From positions 1 to 64,000 of the forward strand of contig NZ_CACRYJ010000032.1 of assembly GCF_902703175.1 (NCBI RefSeq): 64,000 nt of DNA, read 5' to 3'. Position 1 is the stretch's first letter; each line of letters starts with the position of its first letter. This DNA comes from Occultella aeris (GTDB taxonomy: Bacteria; Actinomycetota; Actinomycetes; Actinomycetales; Beutenbergiaceae). Positions 35,350-44,079 of this stretch are shown piece by piece. The notes below the pieces were generated by a model that ran no database searches, was not told where the DNA came from, and saw only the letters and a list, made by a program, of their open reading frames with translations. The translations under genes were made by a program, and so were the position numbers.

Positions 35350-36717
35350 ATGACGTCAGCTCTGGACGCCTTGCGTCAGGACTTCACCGGAACGGTCATC
35401 GAGCCGGGCACGCCGGCCTACGACGGCGCCCGTCGCACGGCGCTCGCCTTCGGCACCCCCGACCTGGTGCTGCGCCCGGCCGACACGTCCGATGTGCGGC
35501 GCGCCATCGCCTTCGCCGCCGCGGAACGGATGCCGCTCGCGGTCCGCGGGGGCGGGCACGCGTTCGCCGGGTTCGGCACCCTCGACTCAGGCGCCGTCCT
35601 CGACCTCTCGAACCTCGCGGGCGTCGAGGTCGACCGGGACTCGGGACGGGTGCGCGTCGGCGGTGGTGCGACGTGGGCGCAGGTCGCGACCGCCCTCGCT
35701 CCGCACGATCTGGTCATCTCCTCCGGGGACACCTCTAGCGTCGGGGTCGGCGGTCTGACCCTCTCCGGCGGCATCGGCTGGCTGGTCCGGAAACACGGAC
35801 TGACCCTGGACAGCCTCGTCGCGGCAGAGATCGTGACCGCGGACGCCGCGGTCCGGACCGTGGACGCCGACCGGCACCCCGAACTCTTCTGGGCACTGCG
35901 CGGCGGAGGCGGGAACTTCGGGGTCGTGACGTCCTTCGACTTCCAGGCACGTCCCGGCGCTGGTGTCCGGTTCGGGCGGATCGCGTTCCCTGCCGACGAG
36001 GTGGGCGCCGTCCTACCCGCCTGGGCGGACCTCATGCGCACGGCGCCGCACGAGCTGACCTCCATCGTGAACCTCGCCAACCCGTTCGCGGGCGGCCGTG
36101 AGGCGCCGGTGGAGGTGGTGGTCGCGGTCCACGGTGAGGACGCGAGCGCGGCCGAGGCCGTACTCGAGCCCATCCGCCGGCTCGGCACCCTCGTCGCCGA
36201 CGACGTCACCCAGCACCGGTACTCGGACATCCTCGTCGATGGCGCGATGCTCCCGCCGGGCCTGCGTATCTCGGCGAGCAATGCCTTCGTCGCTCGGGGC
36301 GGGGCGAGGGCGGCGATGGAGATCCTCGCTCGCCGGGCGCGAGACGAGGCACCGCCAGCGATCGCCGTGCGCAGTCTCGGCGGTGCGATGTCGCAGGTTC
36401 CGCCGGACGCCACGGCGTTCGGCCACCGGTCGGCGGAGTTCCTGGTCGTCATCGCGGCCGCCGGCCCGGAGGCGGTCGTCGGCGCGGCCCAGGGCCCCAT
36501 CCGGGACATCTGGCGCGAGCTCGCTCCGCATGTCGACGGCGCCTACGCGAACTTCCTCGATACAGCGACCGCCGCCGACGTCGAGGCCGTGTACCCGCCC
36601 GAGACGCTCCGCCGACTGCGCGCGATCAAGCGGTCGTACGACCCGGGCAACGTGTTCGCCGGCAACCACAACGTCACGCCGGCACCCGCGAGCACCGCCG
36701 AACCGGCACTGCGGTAG
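35350..36717 (+). CDS. Berberine-bridge-type FAD-dependent oxidoreductase
   Basis: This 455-residue enzyme of the VAO/BBE flavoprotein family has FAD-attaching His70 in VRGGGHAFAGFGT. The PP-loop/FAD segment is SSGDTSSVGVGGLTLSGGIGWLVRKHGL, and the C-terminal BBE motif is YDPGNVFAGNHNV. The cysteine that gives bicovalent FAD in many members is absent (GDTSSVGVGG), so monocovalent attachment is expected. The ATG has AAGGA upstream. It directly precedes an ECF41-like sigma factor gene on the same strand, a common pairing that may make it the sigma factor's target. Confidence 0.88.
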   Translation: MTSALDALRQDFTGTVIEPGTPAYDGARRTALAFGTPDLVLRPADTSDVRRAIAFAAAERMPLAVRGGGHAFAGFGTLDSGAVLDLSNLAGVEVDRDSGRVRVGGGATWAQVATALAPHDLVISSGDTSSVGVGGLTLSGGIGWLVRKHGLTLDSLVAAEIVTADAAVRTVDADRHPELFWALRGGGGNFGVVTSFDFQARPGAGVRFGRIAFPADEVGAVLPAWADLMRTAPHELTSIVNLANPFAGGREAPVEVVVAVHGEDASAAEAVLEPIRRLGTLVADDVTQHRYSDILVDGAMLPPGLRISASNAFVARGGARAAMEILARRARDEAPPAIAVRSLGGAMSQVPPDATAFGHRSAEFLVVIAAAGPEAVVGAAQGPIRDIWRELAPHVDGAYANFLDTATAADVEAVYPPETLRRLRAIKRSYDPGNVFAGNHNVTPAPASTAEPALR

Positions 36718-36773
36718 CGTCGATGACGGCGCACAGCGCGAGCCGGCAGCGAACACCGGCGGCAAGGAGTGGG

Positions 36774-37667
36774 ATGACCGGCGCATGCACCCCTGGGCAG
36801 GAGCGGAGCGAGGCAGGCGAGTTCGAGGCGCACCGCCGCTACCTCACGACGGTCGCGTACCGGATGCTTGGTTCGTTCACGGACGCGGAGGACGCGGTCC
36901 AGGAGGCCTGGCTGCGGCTCCAGCGGACCGATGCGACCACCATCGACGACCTCCGTCCCTGGCTCACCCAGGTGGTGAGCCGGATCTGCCTGGACACGCT
37001 CCGCTCCCGCGGGCGCCGCCGCGAGGAGCCGCTGGCCGAGGCGCCCGAAGGGCCGGGGACACGCGCCGATGATGACCCGGCGGCGAGGGCCGAGATCGCC
37101 GACGCGGTCGGCTACGCCCTCATGATCGTGCTGGACCAGCTCTCACCCGACGAGCGCCTCGCCTACGTCCTGCACGACGTGTTCGGGCTCCCGTTCGGCG
37201 AGATCGGCGAGGTTCTGGACCGGACCCCGCAGGCGGCGCGCAAACTCGCGAGCCGGAGCCGGGGCCGGATCCGCGGCACCGAGTCCGGCCGGCAACTGCG
37301 CCGCAGCGGCGAGGACCGGGCCCGGCAGCGGGCGGTGGTTGAGGCGTTCCTCGCGGCCGGCCGGGACGGCAATTTCGACGACCTGCTGTCGATCCTGCAT
37401 CCCGACGTGGTGCTCCGGGTGGACCTGAGCACCGAGGCCGGCGGGGTGCGGATCGTCCGTGGCGCGGCCGAGGTCGCGAGCGGGGCGAAGCGCCACCGCG
37501 TGGGCGCCGCGGATCGCGAGTTCCGGATCGTCGAGATCGCGGACATGTTCGGCGTGCTCACCTACTCCGGCGGCAGGCCGACCGCCCTCCTGGTCATCAC
37601 CTCGGAGAACGGCCTGATCACCCACCTGCATGCCCCGGCCTGGCCGCAGGAGGTCACCGAGATCTGA
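36774..37667 (+). CDS. ECF RNA polymerase sigma factor with SnoaL-like tail (ECF41/SigJ type)
   Basis: This 297-residue ECF sigma factor has region 2 (YLTTVAYRMLGSFTDAEDAVQEAWLRL) and region 4 (LSPDERLAYVLHDVFGLPFGEIGEVL). A C-terminal SnoaL-type domain spans about residues 185-290 (RAVVEAFLAAGRDGNFDDLLSILHPDVV). ECF41 members lack an anti-sigma factor and use this tail to modulate activity. The ATG at 36774 is set by a perfect AAGGAG five bases upstream. The FAD oxidoreductase immediately upstream is the likely regulatory partner. Its 3' end overlaps the convergent racemase gene by 14 bases. Confidence 0.9.
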   Translation: MTGACTPGQERSEAGEFEAHRRYLTTVAYRMLGSFTDAEDAVQEAWLRLQRTDATTIDDLRPWLTQVVSRICLDTLRSRGRRREEPLAEAPEGPGTRADDDPAARAEIADAVGYALMIVLDQLSPDERLAYVLHDVFGLPFGEIGEVLDRTPQAARKLASRSRGRIRGTESGRQLRRSGEDRARQRAVVEAFLAAGRDGNFDDLLSILHPDVVLRVDLSTEAGGVRIVRGAAEVASGAKRHRVGAADREFRIVEIADMFGVLTYSGGRPTALLVITSENGLITHLHAPAWPQEVTEI

Positions 37668-38313
37668 CGTCGAGGGCGTCCGCGGCAACCAGGCCCGCGG
37701 CCCGGACCGCATCCACCACGGGCAGTCCGGTAGCGGCCCGGACCGGCTCGGCCAGATTCAGCGTGGTCAGCCCGGTGCAGGCGAACAGGATCGATGTGGC
37801 GCCGGCGTCCCGTAGCTCGATGGCGGCCTCGACCGCCGCCCGTGCTCCCGAAGCCGTGGTCAGTTCCGTGGTGCGGCTCACCCCGGTGGGCACGCGCGAG
37901 GCCACGAGCCGGTCGCCGAGCACCGCGGTGACGGACTCGGGCACCTCCTCGGTGATGCCGAGCACCCCGACGGCACCGCCCATCGCCATCGCGATCGCGG
38001 CACCCGCCGATCCGGCCCCGATGACCGGCACGTCCACCGCCGCCCGGGCCCAGGTGAGCCCCGGGTCCGCCGCGCACGAGATGATCACCGCGGCGGCACC
38101 CTCGGCGACCAGGGCTCGCGCGGCAGCGGGCATCTTCTGGGCTGCGGCCGCGAACGTGCGGTCGTCGTGGACGCCGTGGGGCTGGTCCGGGAGGCACGCG
38201 GTCACGGTGCCGTAGCCGTGGGCCTGCTCGAGCACCCGGCCGTGCGCCTCCAGGAACTGCCAGTCGTCGGAGGTGACCACGCGGATCACCCCGACGGTCA
38301 GGGGCGCGCTCAC
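37654..38313 (-). CDS. Asp/Glu/hydantoin racemase family protein
   Basis: This 219-residue protein of the Asp/Glu racemase superfamily has the first catalytic cysteine in AAVIISCAADPGL and the second in ATSILFACTGLTTLN, the two-cysteine, cofactor-free racemase arrangement. The GTG start at 38313 overlaps the AroM gene stop (GTGA). Members include aspartate/glutamate, hydantoin and allantoin racemases and maleate isomerases. The peptide-use context here suggests a D- or L-amino acid or derivative. It is the last gene of the IclR-controlled operon. Confidence 0.82.
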   Translation of the reverse strand: MSAPLTVGVIRVVTSDDWQFLEAHGRVLEQAHGYGTVTACLPDQPHGVHDDRTFAAAAQKMPAAARALVAEGAAAVIISCAADPGLTWARAAVDVPVIGAGSAGAAIAMAMGGAVGVLGITEEVPESVTAVLGDRLVASRVPTGVSRTTELTTASGARAAVEAAIELRDAGATSILFACTGLTTLNLAEPVRAATGLPVVDAVRAAGLVAADALDVRSR

Positions 38314-38996
38314 AGGACGGCGCCGAGGAGTCTGGCGGCGACGGAGCGGATGGTCACCACGGTGACGTCCGGCCCGACGGCGGCGGTCGCCGCTGCGCGC
38401 ATGGTCTCGTCGAAGCCCATGCAGTCGAGCACGATCAGGTCTGCCTCCGTAGCGAGCGTCGCCGCCGCTGCGGCGATCGTCTCGACCGGGTCGGTATACG
38501 GGCTCGCCGAGGTGGCCGCGTTCGGGCGCACCCCGATGCTGGCCTCCCAGTGTTCGTACGCCTCGCCGGTCTGCTCGGGCAGCGGCCGCACCACCCCCAG
38601 CCGCGCGCCGGGGCCGAACCCGCCGAGCAGGCCCCGGACGCCGTCGTGCGCCAGGCGTTCCACCCCGAACAGCGGGCGCTCGTGCACAAGGGCCGGGAAG
38701 AGACCGCCGCACATCAGCAGGGTCAGGTCGGCGCCGTCGCGCTCGGCCCGGGAGACGGCCTCCTGCAGCAGTGGCACCGCCCGGTCGTGACCGAAGACCG
38801 CCGATCCGCCGTCACGCAGGCGTGAGGTGAGCGCGGACTCGCCGGGGCGCGGTGCGAGGGCGGTGATCTGGTCGGCGTCGAGGTCGTCCAGGGCGCCGTA
38901 CTCGCGGATGTCGTCCGCCGGCAGCACCGGGAGGATCTCCGGGGTGACATCGGTGCGAGGTGCCTGGCCGATCGTGATCAGGGCGAGCGTGGTCAT
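38310..38996 (-). CDS. AroM family protein
   Basis: This 228-residue protein matches AroM, named for its location beside aroL in E. coli and without known activity. The N-terminal signature LALITIGQAPRTDVTPEI is diagnostic. Later segments LTLLMCGGLFPAL and EADLIVLDCMGFDETMR place a cysteine in each half, like the racemase fold encoded next door. The two neighbours may be distant relatives acting together. GAGGGGAA precedes the ATG. Confidence 0.87.
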   Translation of the reverse strand: MTTLALITIGQAPRTDVTPEILPVLPADDIREYGALDDLDADQITALAPRPGESALTSRLRDGGSAVFGHDRAVPLLQEAVSRAERDGADLTLLMCGGLFPALVHERPLFGVERLAHDGVRGLLGGFGPGARLGVVRPLPEQTGEAYEHWEASIGVRPNAATSASPYTDPVETIAAAAATLATEADLIVLDCMGFDETMRAAATAAVGPDVTVVTIRSVAARLLGAVL

Positions 38997-39005
38997 GACT
39001 TCCCC

Positions 39006-40301
39006 TCAGCGTCGCAGCGTGCGGATCAGCCGGTCGAGCAGGTTGCGCCCGTCCACCCGGATTCCGTCGTGCTGGTAGTCGTTGGTGATGATCGGGCGGA
39101 GCCCGCGGATGGCCTCGGCGGTGGCCAGGGAGGTCTGCCGTGGCACGAACATGTCGTCGTGGTAGATCGCCGCAGCGACCGGGACGGTGTTCTCGGCCAG
39201 CACGTCGGGGTCATACAGGGCAGGCAGGTCCGCACGCCGGGCGAGCAGGTCCGCGGTGTCCCGGAGCGGGACCAGGGCCGGGTCCTCCTCGAACTGCCAC
39301 GGGTAGATGTGCTCGCCGGTGAAGCGGAACGGTGCGTCCGGGCCGGCGTCGAGCGCGAACTCGGCGAACTCGTCCCGGACCCGGTGCGCCGCCCACTGCG
39401 TGGCGCCTCCGGTGGCCGCGCCCTGGGCGTAGATGCTCTCGTGCAGCACGGCGTACAGGGGGCGTGGCGCGAAGCTCAGGGCCCGGCCGACCTCGTCGAG
39501 GAAGGATTCGGTGAGCCTGCGGGTGCCATTGACCGTGGTGAACGGGGCCTCCAAGCTGTAGTGCAGCGAGTCGAAGCCGGTCTGGGTGCCGAGGTTGATC
39601 CCGAGGGTCCGCAGCCGGCGGGAGCTGAGCCGCTCCCCGGTGGGAAGGAGCTCCTCCGCGCCGTCCAGGTGCGCCGCGACCGCCCGGGCCGTCTGCTCGT
39701 CCTGCGGGTGCCGGGCGAAGTACTCCCGGTTGCGGCGGGCGGTGGCGGCGTACGTGAGCCGGTAGGTGTCCTCGACGGGGGTCCGCAGGCCCGGCAGCCC
39801 GGCCGTGATCATGGCCTCCCGGACCCCGGCCGGCGCCTGGGACAGGTAGGCGGTGATGACGAAGCCGCCGAAGCTCTGCCCGAGCAGCGTCCACGGCTCG
39901 TCCCCGACGAGCTCGGTCCGCAGCGCCTCGGCGTCAGCCACGATCGCGTCGGCGCGCAGGTGCGAGAGGTAGGTGGCCTGCGCCGCCGCGTCCCCGGTGA
40001 GGGTCTGCCGGTTCGCCGGCGTCGACCGGCCGGTGCCACGCTGGTCCAGCAGCAGCACCCGGTAGTCCTCGAGCGCGCGATCGAGCCAGCCGCCGATCGA
40101 GTCGGGCCGGTTGGCCCGATTACCCGGCCCACCCTGGAACCAGACCAGGTACGGACGGTGAGCTCCGCCGTCGCGCACGATCTCACGGGCGAACACGCCG
40201 ATGGTGCCGGGTGTGGCACCGGTGCGGTCGAGCGGGACCTCGAGCTCGTGCTCGCGAACGTCGTGGCCGTCGATCCGGTAGCCGGCCGTGGTCAGGGACA
40301 T
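39006..40301 (-). CDS. pip: Proline iminopeptidase-type alpha/beta hydrolase
   Basis: This 431-residue hydrolase of the S33 family has oxyanion-hole segment LVWFQGGPGNRA, nucleophile S143 in LLGQSFGGFVI, and a late histidine in YQHDGIRVDGR. The length and the RGTGRSTPANRQTL strand fit bacterial proline iminopeptidases, which remove N-terminal proline. No signal peptide is seen, so it acts in the cytoplasm. Its ATG overlaps the previous stop by one base (TGATG), coupling it to the aminopeptidase gene. It probably degrades peptides imported by the OPT transporter. Confidence 0.83.
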   Translation of the reverse strand: MSLTTAGYRIDGHDVREHELEVPLDRTGATPGTIGVFAREIVRDGGAHRPYLVWFQGGPGNRANRPDSIGGWLDRALEDYRVLLLDQRGTGRSTPANRQTLTGDAAAQATYLSHLRADAIVADAEALRTELVGDEPWTLLGQSFGGFVITAYLSQAPAGVREAMITAGLPGLRTPVEDTYRLTYAATARRNREYFARHPQDEQTARAVAAHLDGAEELLPTGERLSSRRLRTLGINLGTQTGFDSLHYSLEAPFTTVNGTRRLTESFLDEVGRALSFAPRPLYAVLHESIYAQGAATGGATQWAAHRVRDEFAEFALDAGPDAPFRFTGEHIYPWQFEEDPALVPLRDTADLLARRADLPALYDPDVLAENTVPVAAAIYHDDMFVPRQTSLATAEAIRGLRPIITNDYQHDGIRVDGRNLLDRLIRTLRR

Positions 40302-41368
40302 CAGTAGCCCTCGACGCCGAGCCTGCGGCAGATCTCGACGAGCTCGGGGTGCACGTAGCGCCCGTCCTCCTCGATCGCGGTGCCGTCCACGAAGATGCTC
40401 GGGGCCACCGCGGACCCGTCGGAGTGCGCCGGCGCGACCCACGGTTCGCCGCCGATCCAGGCGCCCTTGGTGCCGATGCCGAACTCGACGCAGCCGAACA
40501 CCCGCTCGTCCTCGACGATCCGGCCGGTGGACCGGGTCACACCGGGGTTGTAGCCGAGCGACCAGTGCGCCACCCGGTACATGTTCGGGTCGTTCTGGGC
40601 GGCGAGCCAGTTGCGGTAGATCTGGGCGTCGCGGCCCTCGCCGGCCACGTCGGTGACCACGCCGTTGGCGACCGTGAGGGTGATCGGGTTCGTGATCAGC
40701 CCGTTGTCGTCCGGCGGCCAGGCGGCGCCGTCGAAGACGATCGTGCCGTTCTGGCTCTCCTCGATGGGGTTCCAGGAGATCTGACCGGCGAGCATCACGG
40801 ACATGCCGGGCTTGTCGGCCGGGATGCCGCGCACGTGGATCGGGCGGTCGCCGGTGCGACCGGTGATGTCCATCCCGTTCTCGGACGTGATCCGGATCTC
40901 CTCACCGACGCTGAGCAGCTCGACGAGTTTGTCCCCGAGCTCGCGGACACCGGCGTAGTCGACCTTCGCCACCGTGTCCACGAGCATCTGCACGTCCAGG
41001 CCGGTCAGGCAGGTGTAGCGGGTGCCCCTGGCCATGGCGGCGCGGAACGCGTCCGAGTGCATGAGGTAGCCGAGCTGGAGCTCGATCCAGACGTCCGCCC
41101 CGAGAGCGGCGCCGGCGACCGGGGCCGGGGGCTCGATCGCGGAGGCCCACCGGGTCTCGTAGCGGACGATCACGGGGTGCGCCCCGGCGGCCATCGCCGC
41201 GCCGCCGAGCAGGTCGGCCACCCGCATGTCCGAGGACGTGTCGGTGGTGATGAGGACGTTCTCCCCCGGTTTGACGCACATGATCTCCTCGATCAGCTTG
41301 CGCGCGCCGACCATGGCCTCGAAGGAGAGGTACTCGTTGCGGGATTCGATTCTGTTGGTGACCTCCAT
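40301..41368 (-). CDS. NicX/M29 aminopeptidase-like protein
   Basis: This 355-residue protein belongs to the broad group of M29 (aminopeptidase T)-like metalloproteins that includes NicX, the 2,5-dihydroxypyridine dioxygenase. Visible segments are CVKPGENVLITTD, LAGQISWNPIEESQNG, and a C-terminal metal-site region VAHWSLGYNP, GCVEFGIGTKG and PAHSDG. The conserved Glu and His residues there are expected metal ligands. Its place between the OPT transporter and proline iminopeptidase genes favours peptide hydrolysis. Its ATG is preceded by AAGGGAG. Confidence 0.72.
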   Translation of the reverse strand: MEVTNRIESRNEYLSFEAMVGARKLIEEIMCVKPGENVLITTDTSSDMRVADLLGGAAMAAGAHPVIVRYETRWASAIEPPAPVAGAALGADVWIELQLGYLMHSDAFRAAMARGTRYTCLTGLDVQMLVDTVAKVDYAGVRELGDKLVELLSVGEEIRITSENGMDITGRTGDRPIHVRGIPADKPGMSVMLAGQISWNPIEESQNGTIVFDGAAWPPDDNGLITNPITLTVANGVVTDVAGEGRDAQIYRNWLAAQNDPNMYRVAHWSLGYNPGVTRSTGRIVEDERVFGCVEFGIGTKGAWIGGEPWVAPAHSDGSAVAPSIFVDGTAIEEDGRYVHPELVEICRRLGVEGY

Positions 41369-41439
41369 GGGTCACTCCCTTCGTTTCGCTCGGTGTGACG
41401 GCGGGGCCGTCGCTGGGTTGTCGATGGGCCGGCCGGGCG

Positions 41440-43110
41440 TCAGCGCAGGACGCGGCCGAGGGATGCGAGCGCGTCGCCGGCGATGAGGCCTGCTCCGACG
41501 AGGGAGAGTTCCTCCTCCGCCTTGGGGCCCTTGACCTGCCGGACCACGAAGCGGACCGCGAGCGCACCCGCCACCAGGAAGCAGGCCCAGGGCACCGTGA
41601 GGAGCAGGCCGGTGGCGAGCATGACGCCCATCTGGCGCTTCGGGCCGCCGATGGCCTGGATGAGCGCGCCGGGGATCGCCCAGATCACCAGGTTGCGGAC
41701 GGCATCGGGGTCGGTCAGACCGGCCGTGATGGTGTCGGCGTAGACGACGGCCACCGGCGGGATGAGCCCGTCCTCGAAGTAGGAGCGCCACAGCAGCGCG
41801 ACCACGACGAGCGCGACCACGAAGCCGACGATCGCCGAGTAGTACTGCTGGCGGCGCCCGTCCCGCTCGTACGCGTCGTACTGCGGGTGGCGGGAGTGGA
41901 CCTTGCGGAGCACCCAGCCGGCCTTGAGGTCGTAGCCCATGTCCGCGAACGCCGGCCCCGTGGCCGCGCAGTAGCCGACCAGGACCACCAGGGGAACCTC
42001 GGGCAGCCCGACGACGAGGCCGATCACCAGGAAGATCAGGGTCACCGCGAAGGCCGGGAACCAACCGGAGTGCATGGCGGCGAGGCCGACGATGATCTCG
42101 TGGACGAACGCGGCGAACGCCGCGAACAGAGCCCAGCCGATGATCGCCGCGATGCTCATCTCGGTGAGGAGGCCGGTGATGATCGCCAGCAGCACGGCGC
42201 CGGCGAGGAACATCACCACACCGGAGGACAACGCCCGCCGAAGCTGCACGGGGGTGACCGAGTCGGCGTCGGCGGGGTCGGCGGCGTCCGGGTCGGCGGC
42301 GGCGGCCTTCGCCGCGGTCTCGTCGCCGGCCTTCTGTGCCTTGCTGCGTCGGTTGCTGAGCAGGACGCCGGCCTGGATGAGGGCAACGATGCCCGCGCCG
42401 ATCATGACGCCGTGCGGGATGAACTGACCGCTGAGGGAGAAGTCCGCCAGGCCCGGCAGCAGGGTGATGAACTGGTTCACGGCGAGCCCGATGGCGAACA
42501 TCAGCAGGGCGACGACGTTGCCGATCAGCGCCACGCCCGCAGCGGAACCGCTGAGCCCGACCCAGGCCAGTACGGCACCGACGACGCCACCACCGGCGAG
42601 GATCGCGGCGCGCTTGCCGCCCTTGTCACCGGCTTTGATGGTCTCGGCGGCGGCGATCCCCGGGGGCCACGCGGCGGTGGCCGGCAGGAACCGGGAGCCG
42701 AAGCTGCGGTAGAGCACCCAGGAGTCCACGCCGAGTCCGACGACAGCCCCGATCAGCAGCGGCCAGACCAGGTCGACGCGCCCGTACGCCCAGCCGATCG
42801 CCATCGGGGTCAGCAGCGCGTTCGCGGCGCCGAACGTGGCGGAGGAGATCGCCGTCTGGGCCAGGTTCTGCCGGTTCGTGTCGCGGAACTTCCCGAAGAA
42901 CCCGATGCCGACCCGGCCGATCACCATCGCGATCAGCGCGCCCACAACGGAGGTGTTCGCGGAGATGCCGAGCGTGGTGATCAGGTGCAGGCCGATGTAG
43001 GCGCCGAGGACCGAGAGCAGGACTGTGAGGATGAGCGTGGCGGGCGCGAAGGCGCGGGGGTGCACCAACCGCTCCTCGGTCGTGGTGCTGGGCGTGGGTC
43101 GTTCGGCCAT
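41440..43110 (-). CDS. OPT family oligopeptide transporter
   Basis: This 556-residue integral membrane protein has about fourteen hydrophobic helices and a cytoplasmic charged loop (SNRRSKAQKAGDETAAK onward) in the middle. OPT-family segments include GISANTSVVGALIAMVIGRVG, AAWPPGIAAAETIKAG and YCAATGPAFADMGYDLKAGWVL. Members import oligopeptides or metal-siderophore complexes with protons. The surrounding peptidase genes point to peptides. A strong AAGGAGG lies seven bases before the ATG. It is 42 bases downstream of the IclR gene. Confidence 0.9.
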   Translation of the reverse strand: MAERPTPSTTTEERLVHPRAFAPATLILTVLLSVLGAYIGLHLITTLGISANTSVVGALIAMVIGRVGIGFFGKFRDTNRQNLAQTAISSATFGAANALLTPMAIGWAYGRVDLVWPLLIGAVVGLGVDSWVLYRSFGSRFLPATAAWPPGIAAAETIKAGDKGGKRAAILAGGGVVGAVLAWVGLSGSAAGVALIGNVVALLMFAIGLAVNQFITLLPGLADFSLSGQFIPHGVMIGAGIVALIQAGVLLSNRRSKAQKAGDETAAKAAAADPDAADPADADSVTPVQLRRALSSGVVMFLAGAVLLAIITGLLTEMSIAAIIGWALFAAFAAFVHEIIVGLAAMHSGWFPAFAVTLIFLVIGLVVGLPEVPLVVLVGYCAATGPAFADMGYDLKAGWVLRKVHSRHPQYDAYERDGRRQQYYSAIVGFVVALVVVALLWRSYFEDGLIPPVAVVYADTITAGLTDPDAVRNLVIWAIPGALIQAIGGPKRQMGVMLATGLLLTVPWACFLVAGALAVRFVVRQVKGPKAEEELSLVGAGLIAGDALASLGRVLR

Positions 43111-43152
43111 GGATGGCCTCCTTCATGGGGGATGCTTGCCGGGTACGCCCGG

Positions 43153-43905
43153 TCAGCTCCGGAGGGTCGCTCCGATGTCGCTGGCGGCGTGGCGGACGGC
43201 GTCGATCAGCTCTGTGGAGCGATCTGCCATGTACTGCGGGGGCCCGAGGGTGGTCACGGATCCGAAGACCGCTCCCTCGAGCAGGATCGGCGCGGAGATC
43301 GCCATGACCCGCTCGTCGAACTCGCCCGTCGAGACGGCGTAGCCGAGGCTGCGAACCTGCTCGTGGCGGGTCTGGAGCGTGGCCACCTCGGCAGCCGGCG
43401 GGTCCTCGGCGCCCGCCGCGACCAGGATCTCGCGGGCGTCCAGCACCGTCGAGAACGCGAAGATCGCGTGCCCGGTGGCGCCGAGGTGGCCGGGGTAGGT
43501 GCGCCCGAGCGCCGTGTTGTAGCGCACCATGCCCGGGCCGTCGACGGCCGCGACGGTGCGGTACCGGGCGCCGTCGGGCACGCAGACGACCGTGCTCTCA
43601 CCGGTGGCGGTCGAGAGCGCCGCCAGGTGCGGCTCGAGGCGGTGCCGCACGCCCTCGCTGTGTTCGGCGAGATGGCCGAGCACCACGAGGGCCGGGCCGA
43701 GGGAGTAGCGCCGGGTGACCGGATCGAGAACGGTGAACCCCTGGGCGGCCAGCGTGGCGAGCACCCGCTGCGTCTGGGACTTGTCCAGGCCGAGCTCTCG
43801 TGCGAGCTCGGAGACGCCTCGCGTCGGGTTCTCGTGCGTGAAGGACCGAAGGACTGCGAGCGCGCGGCCGACCGTCTGCAGGTGCCCTGCGGCGGGTGCG
43901 GCCAT
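43153..43905 (-). CDS. IclR-family transcriptional regulator
   Basis: This 250-residue regulator has an N-terminal winged helix (LQTVGRALAVLRSF, GVSELARELGLDKSQTQRVLATLAAQGF) and the C-terminal IclR effector domain (LEPHLAALSTATGESTVVCVPDG, MVRYNTALGRTYPGHLGATGHAI). The ATG at 43905 has GGAGA six bases upstream. It is the first gene of the transporter/peptidase operon and is preceded by a 22-bp palindrome, a likely self-operator. The inducer is probably a peptide-derived small molecule; this is inference. Confidence 0.9.
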   Translation of the reverse strand: MAAPAAGHLQTVGRALAVLRSFTHENPTRGVSELARELGLDKSQTQRVLATLAAQGFTVLDPVTRRYSLGPALVVLGHLAEHSEGVRHRLEPHLAALSTATGESTVVCVPDGARYRTVAAVDGPGMVRYNTALGRTYPGHLGATGHAIFAFSTVLDAREILVAAGAEDPPAAEVATLQTRHEQVRSLGYAVSTGEFDERVMAISAPILLEGAVFGSVTTLGPPQYMADRSTELIDAVRHAASDIGATLRS

Positions 43906-43924
43906 TCCAAGTCTCCGTTGCTCA

Positions 43925-43946
43925 TATCGGGTCGGGCGAACCGATA
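43925..43946. promoter_or_regulatory. Candidate IclR operator palindrome
   Basis: TATCGGGTC (43925-43933) and GAACCGATA (43938-43946) are inverted with one mismatch around a four-base centre. The site lies 20 bases upstream of the IclR start codon, ideal for autoregulation. Confidence 0.5.
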
Positions 43947-44020
43947 GTAGCAACACTCCCATGAAGATGTAACGCCTGGGTTAACGCCGACCTTGCGATC
44001 GCTGGATGCGTCGCCAGACG

Positions 44021-44066
44021 CGGACGGGGCGGGACCGCGCGCTCACTCGCGATCCCGCCCCGTCCG
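44021..44066. terminator. Long G/C-rich terminator after DUF1177
   Basis: Arms 44021-44039 and 44048-44066 are complementary over 19 bases with a single mismatch, around an eight-base loop. It lies just past the DUF1177 stop and separates that gene from the IclR operon. Confidence 0.8.
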
Positions 44067-44079
44067 GCGGCGGCTGGGC

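Noticed and set aside
41395-43947. 850-residue open frame on the plus strand
   Set aside because: It is antisense to the OPT transporter and IclR genes, with low-complexity His/Asp/Gly/Arg sequence.
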